Numbered from the stretch's first letter, positions 1 through 12,194 are shown. The stretch is 64,000 nucleotides of DNA from Romanomermis culicivorax (GCA_963922205.1 CAWUHX010000394.1:153802-217801), one strand, 5' to 3'. Notes: generated from the sequence alone by a model not told the origin. A program made the numbers and translations.

Positions 1-120
1 CAGATACGAAAACGTAAAAACATGGATAAACGAAAATATAAGCAATACACACTGAAAACGGAAGAAAAAAGAAATACACACAAAGAAAAATATTAGGTAA
101 AGAAGGAAAATATAAAAAAG

Positions 121-312
121 TGTACATTCTCGATTGCTCGTTTGGAATCGTCCAATTGAGAATGCGCTCGCTTGAGAATTCAATCACTTGGGAATTCGCT
201 CAATTGGGAATCGCTCAATTGGACTTCGCTCAATCGGGAATCGCTCAATTGGAATTCGCTCATTTGGAAATTCGCTGAATTGGGAATCACTCACTTGGGA
301 ATCGTTCACATG
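121..312. repeat. 15-bp minisatellite array
   Basis: Roughly a dozen imperfect copies of a 15-bp unit close to GCTCAATTGGGAATC. It has the same style (15-17 bp units, about 200 bp total) as the arms of the foldback elements further right. No inverted partner is visible in this window, so it may be a lone arm or half of an element that continues to the left. The short open frames across it simply read the repeat. Bases 1-120 to its left are an A-rich tract without coding signal. Confidence 0.8.
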
Positions 313-849
313 AGAAGAATACCCCATTATATATACCACATTTATGCAATTTTTGGTGTAAATATGACTTACATGGAAAGAAACTTTTTTTTCGAAAATA
401 ATCGCAACAGAGTACATTGTAACATTTTCGGATTTCGTATCTGGAGACTTTTCTCACAAGGCAAAGAAGAATTTTATAGCTAGTAAAATATGCCGACAAG
501 AAAATTACTGTAGGCCATCTGTTGCAGAGATTCTGCATGCAAGTGTTTTCGAAATCTTTTCTGATAAAATCATGTAAGGTTGCATTTCATCATATGAGAC
601 TACCCTGTGGGAAAACCTGCATTTATAAACTTTTGACGTTTTGACAGTGGTGCATAGCACGTCAAGTTTAAACTGTTTAGATTTTCCCAGTTTAGTATCC
701 AAGAGGCAGCTGCTAAATTTTCCTGATTTGTCTAAATTCAAAATTTCAGATCGGCTACAGTGTTTCCTGCATCAATTTGAAAATTTGATGGTTTCGCTCG
801 TTTTTGAAGATTGCTGGAAATACTTCTTCCCAGCATTAGTCCCGCTTAT
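313..849. other. No gene recognised
   Basis: AT-rich DNA between the minisatellite and the retrotransposon. I see no exon with a recognisable protein and no clear repeat. If the phosphatase gene at 4148 extends upstream, this is within its intron, or the missing GDxHG exon lies beyond the left edge. Confidence 0.4.
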
Positions 850-3700
850 TGGCAGGGTCCACTTGTCGGCATGCCCGTCTCCATTCGGCCCGGTCGTTCA
901 GTCGCATCGCTGTCCGTGCCGCCGAGTTTTCCACGTGTCCATACCACTGTAGCCTTCCTTCTCGCATCTTTTCTGTAATGGGTGCCACACCTATGCACCT
1001 TCAAACGTCATCATTAAGAACATGGTCGAATCTTGTTAAGCCAAGGGCCCATTGTAGCATCCTCGTTTCCATAAGGTGGAGCACCTGCTCATGCTTGGAG
1101 CTCGCTGGCGAACATTCTGAACCATAGAGGGCGACAGGGTGGACCACGGTCTTGTAGACTTTAGCCTTAAGTCAGATTGGCATCTGGCGATCACAAAGAA
1201 TGCCAGTGACCTGGGGCCACTTCATCCAGGCCACGTTCATGCGGGCCCTTGCGTCTGGGAGCATATCACCATCACTGCTGATGATGGAGCCAATGTACTT
1301 AAATTGTGTCATTTTCCTTAAGTCTTCTCTACAGACGTTGATATTTCCATCAGTTTGCAGGCCACATTCCATGGTCTTCTTGATTTTCAGCTTCAATCCA
1401 TTCTCATCCAATCAGTTGTTCCATCGCTGGGTTTGATGCTGGAGTTCTCGCCATCCTTCATATCCTTCATCCGCCAGAAGGACGTCATCAGTGTGGAGAG
1501 GACAAAGAGCAGGGCTGAGAGAGCTGAAGACTGGTGAATGCCGATGTTGATGTCAAAACGTGGTGATGTGCCCACAGGGCATCTGATGGCACTAGTCACA
1601 TTATGGTAAAGCAGCTTGACCCACAGGAAGTAGATTTTGGGAACATTGTGCAATCATAGGGCCTGCCAAATGAGTTTGTGGGGGATCTAATCAAATGCCT
1701 TTTCCAGGTCCAGAAATGCCATATGGACTGGCTTGTTCTTCTTTCAGTGCTTCTCCATGAGTAGCCGGGCAGCATGGATGGCATCTGTCACCCCACATCC
1801 CTTCACAAAATGGCACTGGTTTAGCCTGATGTTGATAATCTTGCAGAGCTTCGCGTCGAGGACCCTCTAAAAGTTGAGGACCCACCATATGGCTAAGGTG
1901 GCGGATTGGCTGGTAGTTGGAACAGTGCAAAACCTCGCCTTTGCCCTTCCATATTGGCACCGTGATACTGGTTGTTCAAACTGATGGGACTGCACCCACT
2001 TCAGTGATGTGGTTGAAGAGGCTGGTTAGAATGTTGGCTTCTCGATGGCCGAGGATCTTCCACACTTCGGTTGAAATGTCGTCAGGTCCAGTGGCCTTGC
2101 TGTTCTTCATCCTCTTGACTGCAGCTTCAACTTCCACTGTGGTCATTGGCAGGACTGGTCCAGGGATTGGGTCGGCACTTTGAATGGGCGGGTGGGGAAA
2201 TTCTTTATTGCAGATACCTGAGAAGTAGTCCCTCCACCATTTAAGAATGGCAGGAGGGTCCCATAGGGCCTAGTGGTCGCTGTCTTTGATGTGCTTGACT
2301 TGGCCAATATCCTGCATTGCTTGGTATCTTATACTGTCCATGCGGTAGATCATGTTTGCTCCTTCAGGCTTCTCCAGCTCTTCGTACAGCCGGTCAAAGT
2401 GTGCAGCCTTCGCCACTGCCATTGCTCATTTCACTGCCGATTTGAGGTTCTTGTAATGTTGGTAGTCCCCATCAGTGTGAGAATCGCACCACGCCTTTAG
2501 TGCCAGCTTATTCTCCTTGACGGAAGCTTGTACTTCTTCATTCCACCACCATATTTGCTTATCAATAAATTTCTTCCTCAGTTTTGTCTCACTGAGGACA
2601 TCACTTGTCACCTGATCAAACTGGCTGGCCGCATCCTCCCAGATAGCTGTCCCTTGCTGGTCAGAGTCCATGTTGATCGTATCGAGGCCAGCAGTCAACT
2701 GAGCCTTGTGTTCATGTAGGTGCCACCACTTGATCTTCTTTGCTGTCGTGGTTCGAAGTATCCGCTTCTGCCCAAGGTCAAGCTGGATATCTAAATTTGA
2801 CTTTCTTGCTGACGACCAATTTGAGGTCTCATCGCTATAGCATCCAGAAGTCGATTTTGATTGCTCTCCCACTGCTCATGTATTTGATCAGGTCGGCTGG
2901 CCGCTTTTCAAAGAACGTGTTGGCAATGGTGAGGTTGTGTGCTTCAGTACAGTCCAAGATGCGGTCGCCATCATCATTGTGAATGCCAAAACCTTGGCCT
3001 TCATGGCACTGTGCATAGCCGTCTTTCATTGCTCCAACATGGCCGTTGAGGTCTCCTCCAATCACCAGATGTTCGCTGGGTTCAAATGAACATATGTGGA
3101 TATCGAGGCTCTCCCAGAATTCGTCTTTCTGATTGATGTTGGTACAGTTGGTCAGTGGGGCGTAACAGGAGATGACTCGGAGAGCCACTGCGCCAGAGGG
3201 AATCTTGAGTGACATGAGCCGGTCCAACACCTGGATGACTTTGATGATGCTATCTCTGAGCCTTTCACTGACTACTATGCCGATGCCCCTTTGTTTTGCT
3301 CATTCACCATTGTAGAATAACTTGAAACCTTCGCCGATTTCTTTGGCTTTGGCACCCTTCTATTTCATCTCCATGTGATATCGATGCAGTGAGTCTTGAG
3401 GGTGCCACACAGCTTGAAGCTCCGTCTGGTCATTGTGCCGATGTTGATTATGCCAACTCGCAGTTGGACTAGCTTCTTTAGCTCGCCTCATCCAATGGCG
3501 GGTAGTCCTCGCTCATTTCTCACATCGTTTGGGTGAGGATGGCGTGCCTCGCCTCCAGGGGACGTCCTAGCCCTATGACCAAAATTTTGATTTGACATGT
3601 CATAAGATGTGACTGAAAATAGTCCAACCGGTGCATTGCTCCATCTGTCTTTGGATCCCTCCTTCTTTTTCAGCCCCGCTTGGGACCGTCCCTGGCGGAG
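850..3700 (-). mobile_element. Degenerate RTE-like non-LTR retrotransposon
   Basis: On the minus strand the pieces read, from high to low coordinates: an APE-type endonuclease (3230-2835, with a CYAP-like strand and the GGDLNGHVG motif), a linker with the WWWNEEVQ motif (2872-2426), the finger region of a reverse transcriptase (NSKATGPDD near 2100, then PIWKGKGE and SNYQPIR, 1960-1691), the palm (1653-1393) and a C-terminal thumb (1411-1172, YIGSIISSDGD). The order endonuclease then reverse transcriptase, with no LTRs, is that of the RTE clade. Stop codons and frameshifts break the frame repeatedly, and the catalytic YxDD box reads HTDD, so the copy is dead. The 5' end probably reaches about 3700, where in-frame GAEKEGGIQ-like sequence ends. 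Boundaries are approximate, as I could not see a target duplication. It lies just upstream of the first visible phosphatase exon. Confidence 0.85.
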
Positions 3701-3931
3701 TTAAATACAACGTGAAAAAGTCGGATAGATTTTGTGAAGCCGAAGGGCTACAGTTTCGACGTGATACAAAAATTTGAATGGATTCATAAGAATGGTGTAA
3801 TCTCGAGTAATCACACCCTGATGACAAAGCTTTTTGGAAAGAATTTTGAACATGGAAAAAATCATGAAACTACCACATACGCGAAAGTTACAGTAAGCAC
3901 AATGAATCAAAGGTTATTCGAATGTGTGCCC

Positions 3932-4114
3932 GGGCCGGTTTCATCAAAGAGACTTGAGCTCCAGCTGAGCTGCAGCTTAACTTTCCCGATATGTTTTGTG
4001 CGTATGAGTTAAGCTACAGCTGAGTCACAGCTCAACGGCAATGGTATAACATATAGAGTTACAGCTTAAGCAGCAGCTCAGCTGGAGCTTAAGTCTTTTT
4101 GGTGATACCGGCCC
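3932..4114. mobile_element. Small MITE with long terminal inverted repeats
   Basis: About 183 bp whose two halves are inverted copies. The left end reads GGGCCGGTTTCATCAAAGAG and the right end, on the other strand, GGGGCCGGTATCACCAAAAA. Both continue into GAGCTCCAGCTGAGCTGCAG-like sequence rich in AGCT palindromes. No protein. It sits 34 bases upstream of a phosphatase exon, inside the intron. Confidence 0.75.
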
Positions 4115-4147
4115 CCGCTCTACTTTCTCTATTCCTCGATTTTCAAG

Positions 4148-7100
4148 GTTTGATTTCATCGGCTGGCCGCCGTTAAATCGTTATTTGTTCCTGGGCGATT
4201 ACGTCGATCGCGGCGATTACAGTATCGAAACGGCCACTTTATTAATCGCTCTGAAAGTCCTCTTCCCCGACCGTCTATTTTTATTACGCGGTAACCACGA
4301 AACGGCAGTCACCAATAAAACCTACGGTTTCTACGACGAGTGAGGAAAAACATTTTCGTTTTCGTTTTTGAAACACCCTGTTTCAATGTTCCATATCAAC
4401 AGATGCTATAATAGAGGACCACCAGATCAAGGGATTTATTTGTACAAAAGATTCAATCATACATTTTCTTGTATGCCGATCGCGGCCCTGGTAAGTCTTT
4501 ATAATGTTGTGGATAAAATTTTAGCCTAATTTGCATAAAATTCATGCATTTAAGGTGGCCAATCAATTGTTCTGCATGCACGGCGGTAAGATTCAGTATA
4601 TACGGTCTGTATGCTCAAAGTTGGAATAAAAAAATCATACATGTCATTTTTACTCAAGATTTTTGACTCAAAAAATTGTCGAAGGTCATATGGGTAAGAT
4701 CATAAATTTCAGTCCTATGTGGCATATGATTTAGTAAAAAATCTGGAATGGTAGTTACATTGCACGTTTCATTATTTGGGAGCATTTGAAAGAAAGAGAT
4801 TATAGAATCATATTCTAGATTTGTCGCCATAGTGATAGCTCTGACATGATAAAATTCCGAACTGTAAGGAGTTATTTTCTTGAGCCCTTTCTGATACCAG
4901 GACACCTGAGCTCAAAATTGCAAAAGTAGATTTAAAACTGGAACTCTTGTTAAGGCTCATGAGTAATTCTTGATATCTTTATGGATGATATTCAGTGTAA
5001 CATTATTTGCATAAATTTTATTCGCGATTCTTCGTCAAAAATTCCTTTGTCTTGCATTGATCAGGGTATTGGTGAATGGAAAAGTTGGAAAATTACGAAA
5101 AATAACGCCAGAGTGAACTTTAAGCCCAATTCAGCAGTAAAAAATCCTATGATTTTTATCGCCGGCGGTTGCCGATAGCCGCCGATTTCTCGGGAATTCC
5201 GTTGGTGACTGTTCCCGAGTTTACCAATTCAGAAAAGAAAAAATACATATCTTCATATTTTGTCGACGACAATGAGCAACAGTCGGCGACTGTCGCCGAT
5301 TTTAGTCCTAGGAATCGGGGATGAAATTCTGGAAAAGAACACTACTCTCTTTTTTAGGACTGTCGCCGATTTTTTACATGCTAAGCATAGTAAGAAAAAG
5401 TTGTTCGAGGCATCATAAGGTTATTTTTAGCTTTGCCTAAACAATATTAAACCTAAAAAAACACCCATTGTGCATATTTATATTATCCACATGTGTGGGA
5501 AGAAAATTTTGTTTGGTTATTTTCAGGTGCAGCCTTACCTTGTTTTCTCTTAGGGAAATGTCTATACTCGTTTTCCCCAAATGTTACCATGTTTCTTGAT
5601 CGTGTTCTTATTCCCTGAACATTCATTTCCCTCGAATGTCCCGTTTCCCCCAAAGCCCCTATTCCCCGAAGGACCCGATTCCCTGAATGATGAATAAACT
5701 TCCCATTTCTCCGAACAATGCCTTAGTCCCTATTACCCGAACGTCCCGATTCCCCGAACACTGGATAAAATAATATTCTCGATTCTCCGAATGATTAATA
5801 AAATTTTATAAATCCACGGCTGTCGCCGATTGATGCCGATTAGATCCTAGGAATCGGCGACAGTCGATGTTTCACTTCTGAATAGGGCACTACATTGAAA
5901 AAGCGAGTTGTACATAATTTCTGGAAAATTTTTAACATCGGCAAAAAAATTTTAAGCTTCAAGGTCGTTTTATTTGTCTGAAAAATTCTCAACCTGCTTA
6001 CTAACGCCATAGCTGGAAAAACCGATCAATTTCTTAAATAAGTGTGTAAAATTTGACTTTTTAGGCTTATCTCCACAATTGAAAAGTTTCGATCAAATAA
6101 GACGAATTCGACGGCCCGTTAACGTTACCGATTTCGGATTATTTTGCGACCTTTGTTGGTCCGACCCGTGCGCGACCATGCAACAGGACGAAGCTTACGT
6201 GACGAGCGCCCGAGGCGCCGGTTATTATTTCGGTAGAGCGACGGCCAAAGATTTTTGTGATCGTATGAAAATATGGGGCATAGTTCGAGCTCATCAGGTG
6301 ATGGTTAAAGCACTTGAAAGTTTCTTGACGTCGGAAAAATGCTGCTCATTTTGCCTTCTGTTCATTGTTAGGCTTTCTGAAGCTATATTTGCTGACTTTG
6401 AGGCTTGCTTTCATCGAAACACGAGATTATGCAATTCATGAAATTGATTGTTGTTTGTCGTAACTTAAAAGTTAGAAATTCGGAGGAAAAATCGAGTTAA
6501 CCCTTAGAAAATCGTGCTTTTTTGTACCTCAGGTTTGACAATACACATGGAGTAAAAGTGATGAATATGCAAATTAGACGTAAACATGTTCGAAGGATCT
6601 GAAGTTGTAGCAGTGAGAAACCTGCCGTTAGATGATAGTTTCATATGAAAAAATGATGTGGCCAAAACATAATTCTGCTTTTGCAATACATCAGCCATCA
6701 TCTCTCAAATATTTATTGTGACACAATGTTTCATGTCTCATTTTCCTGAGAATATTTTGGGATCTGATGGTCGTAAATGGTTGAAACTTAATCAGGGATA
6801 TGAGACAAAAAAATTCCCTACAGCTGCTGAGAATTTTAGACCTCGAGTGCAATCAGCAGCTTCAAAAACAGGCAAAAACAAGAGTACTTGAAAATTTTTT
6901 GAGTGCACGGCTGATGATCAGATGTGTGATTTTATTCAACATGCGAGAAATCAAACCTGATTGAAAAAAAGAAAACATGTGCATCTTGATTTTAGAAAAA
7001 AAGAATCAAGTTGCGACGATTAAATATGGAATAAGATTGATTCGAGAAGATCAAGTGCATTTTGATTTTAGAAAAAAAGAAATCAACTTCAACTTAATTG

Positions 7101-8165
7101 ACCGAAAAAATCACGATGCATCATGACTTCAAAAAAAGAAATCAAGAGCATCATGATTTCGGAAAAAATAAGCCAAGTTGCAACTTGATCAGAAAAAGAA
7201 ATCAGATCGCAACTTGATTCCCAGGAAGTCAAATTCGACATAGTATCAGAAAAAAATCAAGATTCATCTTAACTAAATGCATCTTCATTCGAAAAGAAAT
7301 TATCTTGATTACTAAAAAATAAATTATCTTTTAATTGAAAAATTAATTCAAGGACGAAGTAATTTGAAAATTTTTCGAACGGAGCAATCATTAGCTTTGT
7401 TCTCCGCCTCCTCATACCTTCCAACGATTTTCGATGCAGAGGTACGCAGGGGGATGGCGCCAACTACTTGATTTTTGGTGGTGTCGAGTGGGTATTTTGC
7501 ACAAGGAATAAGGGATAAATTTATTTTTTGAAAAAAATTATTTCATTAGATTTTCAAAAGAAACAAACAAAAAACTTTCCTCTTCCTAAAATGCTTCCTG
7601 AAAATTATAGAAAGTTTCGCATTTCAGTAATTTTTTTCTCCCCGCTCAGAACGCGAATAAAGAAAAAATTTCAAAATTCCCAAAAACGAAAAAATAGCGC
7701 AGCTCAATAGAACAACGATTTGGAAAATGTGAATAACTTTGTGAACAAGAAAAAATGAACATAAGCGATTAACTTCGGCAACAAAACAGTAGGTTCAGTT
7801 ACATGCAATTTTGAAAATTTTGAAAGAGTGAAGAAACATTAATTTCTTCACTATGTTGGGATGCAAAAATAAACGTCATGCTAATCCGTTTTTAGTAGAC
7901 TTGGTCATCATCACTAAATCCAGCATCTATCATTTTCGCTTCAATACATGTAGTATTTTCAAAGGAACGAATTTTTGGTTCATAGGTTCCCGAAGAAAAT
8001 CGAGGCTATCAAATAAATTTCGACGATTCGGGCGGCGGGGGCGCCGTGATTACGGTATTTAGCGCGCCTGCCTATCAAAAGCAAAAGAACGATGGGGCCG
8101 TCATGTTCGTCGATAAACATTTGGAAATTTCGTTCAAAATTTTGAAACCGTTGAAACACCGGTGA
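4148..8165 (+). CDS. PP1-like Ser/Thr protein phosphatase, 3' five exons
   Basis: Metal-dependent phosphoserine/threonine phosphatase of the PPP family. Exons: 4148-4339, 4403-4490, 4555-4585, 6065-6297, 7986-8165 (stop TGA 8163-8165), all GT/AG with consistent phase. Visible motifs in order: [15 protein letters not shown] (metal-bridging Asp and active-site Arg), LLRGNHE (Asn, His), YGFYDE, CMHGG (His ligand), [16 protein letters not shown] (His ligand), FSAPAY and ILKP near the C-terminus. The order and spacing match PP1 catalytic subunits, but the sequence is divergent: GWPP for GFPP, CMHGG for CCHGG, SAPAYQ for SAPNYC, and a glycine-rich insert (DDSGGGGAV) before the SAPNYC-like strand. 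Nematodes carry many such PP1-like paralogues, often germline-expressed (family knowledge). The exon with the first metal motif (GDxHG) is not visible. The first exon here starts in split-codon phase, so more gene lies upstream, beyond the retrotransposon or the window. The intron 4586-6064 holds a TA-flanked element. Confidence 0.9.
5123..5890. mobile_element. TA-flanked inverted-repeat element with internal minisatellite
   Basis: Left end AGCCCAATTCAGCAGT, right end on the other strand GTGCCCTATTCAGAAGTGAA, with TA on each side. This is the same terminal family as the 85-bp palindrome at 29435-29519. Inside are several copies of ACTGTCGCCGATT in both orientations and, at about 5550-5795, a degenerate 16-17 bp array of units like GTCCCGATTCCCCGAAC. 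No open frame of interest. It lies wholly within a phosphatase intron. Confidence 0.65.
6960..7335. repeat. Degenerate repeat, CATCTTGATTT/AAATCAAG type
   Basis: A run of loosely spaced copies of words such as CATCTTGATTT, GAAATCAAGTTG and CGATGCATCATGA, separated by A-rich stretches. Related words (GCGATGCACTTCGG, GATGCATCTTGA) recur at 8755-8925, so the last phosphatase exon at 7986-8165 is bracketed by them. The unit is partly palindromic and strand orientation is ambiguous. Confidence 0.5.
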
Positions 8166-9334
8166 TACACCGATTATTTGGGCAGCAGTGACAATAAGAA
8201 TATGGACATATTTTCGACAACGATAATTTATGAACTAACGCTGATGAAATATTACGCAATATTTTTACTGAAAGAGTAAACCAATATAAAGTATAGTTTG
8301 AACCATTTTTCTCGTTATTGAAGACGGTGCCGACTTCCATGTTCTCTTGATGGATTCCACTCGCTTGCTGTTTCAAAACTCCTAGCGACCTTCTTGCCAT
8401 TTCCAAAAAAAATCTATTCAAATTATCGTTTGTTTATCGCGTTCATGAGCAGGTAGAGAATGGCCTTAGAACATCCGGAAGAGTCTGAAATTGCGATTAT
8501 TTTCCGAAATTACCGCATTTTGGGTAAGAAACAAGCATTTTTGACGTTTTCGTGAGAATATCGAATATTTTTTTAATGAAAAACCAACATCGGATTCCCC
8601 GCGCAAAATAACCCTTCCCCCCTCTGCCATTGCCGTAAAAATCAAGGGGCCCACTGCCACAGCAAGCCGTGAACTCAGAAATCCACTTTGGAGGCGGAGC
8701 AACGCCTTTGATTGGCTAGTTTCAGAAATTTTTATCCTCTTATGTGCCGTCCATCTTGATTTTTTTTCAAGATTATTTTGAAGAAAATGCGATGTACTTG
8801 AAAAAATTGCGATGCACTTCGGAAAGAAATTTGATTATCGAAAAATTCTTACATCTTGTTTTTTTCTGCGATGCATCTTGCAATTTTTGAGATGCATCTT
8901 GAAAAAATGTTGGGCATGTTCGAAGGTAACAATTTTTTCATGTAGCAACAAGTTTTTTCAAGTGGCCACACTCAAATTAAATTGATTTTGTGTGAACGAT
9001 TCCGATGAGATTGATTTTTGTTATTTTTTTATTTAGAAGCAGACTCTAGCTATGATACTGCGTGTAAAAAACCCAGGACTTTCAAAAAATACACAAGTAT
9101 GCGAGTAAATTGAAAAATATCAACTGTACCTAATGTTATGTCCTCATACTTTGGTCTTATCATTGCTTTTATAGTCTCACGGCTTGTCTTTGAGTGTATG
9201 ACTTGATAATAGTAAAAAACATAAGCTACCGTCATCAGGTCACATCCGCCGCCTGATTATTCCAGTCTCTTTCACTGTTCAAACACTTCTGTCATTGGAT
9301 CATATCCGCCATCACTACGGTTTCAACCCTATTC
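8166..9334. other. 3' flank of the phosphatase gene
   Basis: Holds the 3' untranslated region and then non-coding DNA. The only structure I see is the second block of GATGCATCTTG-like repeats at 8755-8925. No further exon is recognised. Confidence 0.4.
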
Positions 9335-9752
9335 AGCGAAACACACAAAAGCGAAACCCAAAATAGCGAGACTCGATACAGCGATTCTCAAAACAGCGAT
9401 GTCTCAAAACAGTGACTCTCGATACAGCGATGTCTCAATACAGCATCCTCAAAGTAGCGATGTCTCAATACGACAATTCTCAATACAGCGATTCTCAAAA
9501 CAGCGAACTCAGAACAGATTCTCAAAATAGCGAATTTTCAAAAAAATTATTTTTGAATAGATTGGAAAAATGGGGATTGGGTGGGGTAGACGTTTTGGCG
9601 CATGGCCTATTTGGTCCTCCATTTCGATTTGGTGGATGCTGGTTGTCACATATTTTGGCACGAATCGCTAGATTTCTCACATTATGGCTCTATATCATGT
9701 GTTTTCATGACATTTCAGCTTTTTATTCTGGTTTCTTTATTATTAACATATC

Positions 9753-10000
9753 TATAGTCTTTTTTTATAAAATGCTTCCAAATTGAAAAATGACACAAAT
9801 CGGTACTGTCGTCAAAATCGTTAATATAGAGCTCTTGCTTTAAAATTTCTTACTCAAAAAAATGTTAAAGGTTAGCTCAGTATGCTCACAAATTTCCAGT
9901 CTTACATGATATATTGTTTATCAGAAAATCGTGAAAATCTGAAATACTACTTGCTTTCCACTTTCATTATTTGGAAGCATTTCAAGAAAAACAGACTATA
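9753..10000. mobile_element. MITE, TATAGTCTG family
   Basis: Ends are TATAGTCTTTTTTTATAAAA on the left and its inverted counterpart ending ACAGACTATA on the right, with TTCCAAAT inside each end. The interior matches the copies at 25503, 29731, 31975 and 37885 in words such as ACTGTCGTCAAAATCG and CTACTTGCTTTCCACTTTCA. The TA or TATA at both edges suggests a Tc1/mariner-type target (inference). Confidence 0.8.
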
Positions 10001-10011
10001 CATGCATGTTT

Positions 10012-10290
10012 TTTGTTTCTTTTTTCCCTTATTGACTTATTTCCTTTTATTCTCTTCTTATTTGAGCCACTTGTTGTTCTTTTTGTTCAATTTTTTCAGG
10101 TTGTGTACATCTGTTTTATTTTTTACGTTGTACTTTTTATTATATTATTTTATTTTTCGTTTCTTTATTATTTGTTTTTTATTTCGCATTTACTGCTTAA
10201 TTATTTTAATTATTTCATTTTATTTGTTTATTTCATTTTGTTTTACTGATTTCTTTGATTTAATTTTTTCTGCAATTAAGCTCCATATGA
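10012..10290. repeat. T-rich low-complexity tract
   Basis: Almost pure T with scattered C, A and G on the plus strand. The apparent long hydrophobic open frames here are an artefact of TTT/TTC/TTA codons. Similar tracts occur at 25790-25915 (opposite strand) and 56340-57480. Confidence 0.75.
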
Positions 10291-10713
10291 AAAAATTTTA
10301 ATTTGGAATCCTTATGATAATTTTTTGTTCTTGTTTTCTTGTAAACGTTTTGCAAAAATATTTTTCTGATGTCCGCGTTTACTCCAAAGTGTAACGAAGA
10401 GTGAAATTTTGTAAGATCTCATTTTTCCGACTAATGTAAAAAAAAGATGTTTTTCATTTCTGTACAAATAGGTTTTCTTTTGCTGCAATTTCAGTTACTT
10501 TCGTTAAGTACTTTGTTTTCGTCTTTTTCTATTGTTTAACCGTCATTCCGAGAAACACCAAAAATCTAATAATTACAAAAATATCCAACAATCGGCCTGT
10601 GCACACAGCAGGGCCCTTTTCGATAATCCACATAAAATTATGCAAAAGCCCAAATGTATGCAAAACACGAGCTGTGCATGCTCACATGTGACAATCTACA
10701 GTAACCGCACAGT

Positions 10714-11109
10714 ATGGCACCTGTGCACTGGGATGGGCGGTCCAAAAGACTGCCCAATTTTGATTGGTTCCACGACTACGTCCATATGGATAGTCAACAC
10801 GAGAATCGAGGAGATTCTCATTCTTATTCTTCGACGACTTTCGGTTCTCACGCTTACGTTTTGGGAACCATTTTTTCGAGCGTAGGGTCGTCCCTACAAC
10901 ACTGCAATTGTCGACTTTTCAAGCGCCAGGGAACCTGCCCTACGGCCAACGACAATTGGATCGTCACCCTTTGCTCACCTTTGGGGCTTTTGCATCGCAT
11001 ACAGTATACCCGTGTAATCGCCCGCAACTTTTCTTTTGACTATCGGAACGACAGACGTTTTAACTGGAACTTAATTTCGTGTAACTATTCAATTTGTTAT
11101 TTATTTTAA
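10714..11109 (+). CDS. Unassigned open frame in foldback A
   Basis: A 131-codon open frame of more balanced base composition than its surroundings, starting MAPVHWDGRS and containing a His/Ser-rich stretch (DSQHENRGDSHSYSS) followed by a moderately hydrophobic segment. I do not recognise a family. A resemblance to the His-rich loop of zinc transporters was considered and is too weak to name. It may be an exon, a transposon-derived fragment or chance. It is placed inside the inverted minisatellite arms, so a transposon origin is the simplest guess. Confidence 0.2.
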   Translation: MAPVHWDGRSKRLPNFDWFHDYVHMDSQHENRGDSHSYSSTTFGSHAYVLGTIFSSVGSSLQHCNCRLFKRQGTCPTANDNWIVTLCSPLGLLHRIQYTRVIARNFSFDYRNDRRFNWNLISCNYSICYLF

Positions 11110-11915
11110 ATATTAAAATATCCAAAAGCCCCCCCCCTTTTCGCATTTCAACGTCACATCGGCGTGACAAAAGGCTCACTGTCACTTATCGCGCGAATCT
11201 ATCCTCGCTTCGCGCGAGCGAAGGTAGCGAGTATAGAATCTAGCGATGGCGCGATATCACCAGCGGCACGTTAGCTTACTGCGGCAATTTTAATTTTTTT
11301 AGAAATAGTAATTTTTCACCAGTTCAAAGTGGTTTTGTTTTCGATTCATATTATACTTTCAAATTATTGGAAAAAGCCTAAATAATATTTATTATATAGC
11401 ACACAACGAACTATAAAAACGAAAAATTGGTTGAATTTTCGATATTCCCTACACCAAAATTTTTCAAGAGTTGATACTCCGACGTCAAAGATGTCAAGGA
11501 AAAAAAGTTTTTCAGAAATTAGGGTAATTAAAACAACACGGATGATGAAAAGAACAAAATAAAATTGAGATTTTCAAAAATCCTAAATTTTAAGAGAATT
11601 TTCAAACAAAATCAGTCGGGCAGATGCAGACCAGCAATAAATTTGATTAAAATCTCCAAATAAACATTAATATTACAGAAAACGGGGATGAAAATGGACA
11701 GAAATTAAAAATTTGACCTTCTTCGCTCGAAGGGATATCGCTAGTTTAGAAAATTTTCTATCCTCGCGATGAGCGAAACGCGATACAGTAAACTTATCTT
11801 TCCATCGCGCATAGAACTTTTTGCTGTATCGAGATTCGCTCTTTGTTTTGAGAATCGCTGTATTGAGACTTAGCTATTTTAAGTGTCGCTGTATTGGCGA
11901 CACGCCATTACTACC

Positions 11916-12194
11916 ACGGAACTATTGCAACATCACACAATAGGCTACATATGTTATGATAAAAATAACATGCTTTCATGATTCTTGAAAATCCTGATAA
12001 GAGATCAAATAAATGCAGTAAGAGAATATATACGACAAAGCGCACTACACGAAGAGAGGCGCAGAGCTATTCCGAATGTGTGAATTTCTTTTATCGGGAA
12101 TACAACAAATAATTCACAAAAGAAAATTCAGTCACAAATAATAACAGAATCGTTTCAAATAACCAAAAAACTAAACGCGAAATTGAAAAAATAA
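11916..12194. other. Downstream flank of the SELENOF-like gene
   Basis: AT-rich DNA immediately 3' of the minus-strand SELENOF-like gene, presumably containing its 3' untranslated region. Nothing else is recognised. Confidence 0.35.

Larger units (their letters stand above)
9335..11910. mobile_element. Foldback-like element A, 16-bp minisatellite arms
   Basis: The left arm (about 9345-9543) is built of units like TCTCAATACAGCGATT and TCTCAAAACAGCGA. The right arm (about 11812-11905) carries the same units on the opposite strand (CGCTGTATTGAGA, TTTTGAGAATCGC). Just outside each arm lies a near-identical 12-mer, CGCCATCACTAC on the left and CGCCATTACTAC on the right, a possible target duplication. 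The 2.3-kb interior contains a MITE (9753-10000), a T-rich tract (10012-10290), an unassigned open frame (10714-11109) and GCGCGA-rich palindromic words near 11195-11260. Whether interior and arms form one mobile unit is inference. Confidence 0.55.

Noticed and set aside
1172-2183. Plus-strand proteins across the RTE region
   Set aside because: They are antisense shadows of reverse transcriptase sequence on the minus strand.
3734-4012. Upstream phosphatase exon with the GDxHG motif
   Set aside because: The frame contains no GDxHG or neighbouring PP1 sequence, and its right part is a MITE.
9882-10301. Multi-pass membrane protein of 139 residues
   Set aside because: The hydrophobicity comes entirely from a T-rich tract; no start context, splice sites or family match.
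10714-10900. ZnT-type zinc transporter fragment
   Set aside because: A short His/Ser-rich stretch before a hydrophobic segment is suggestive, but none of the metal-site residues of the family can be placed.
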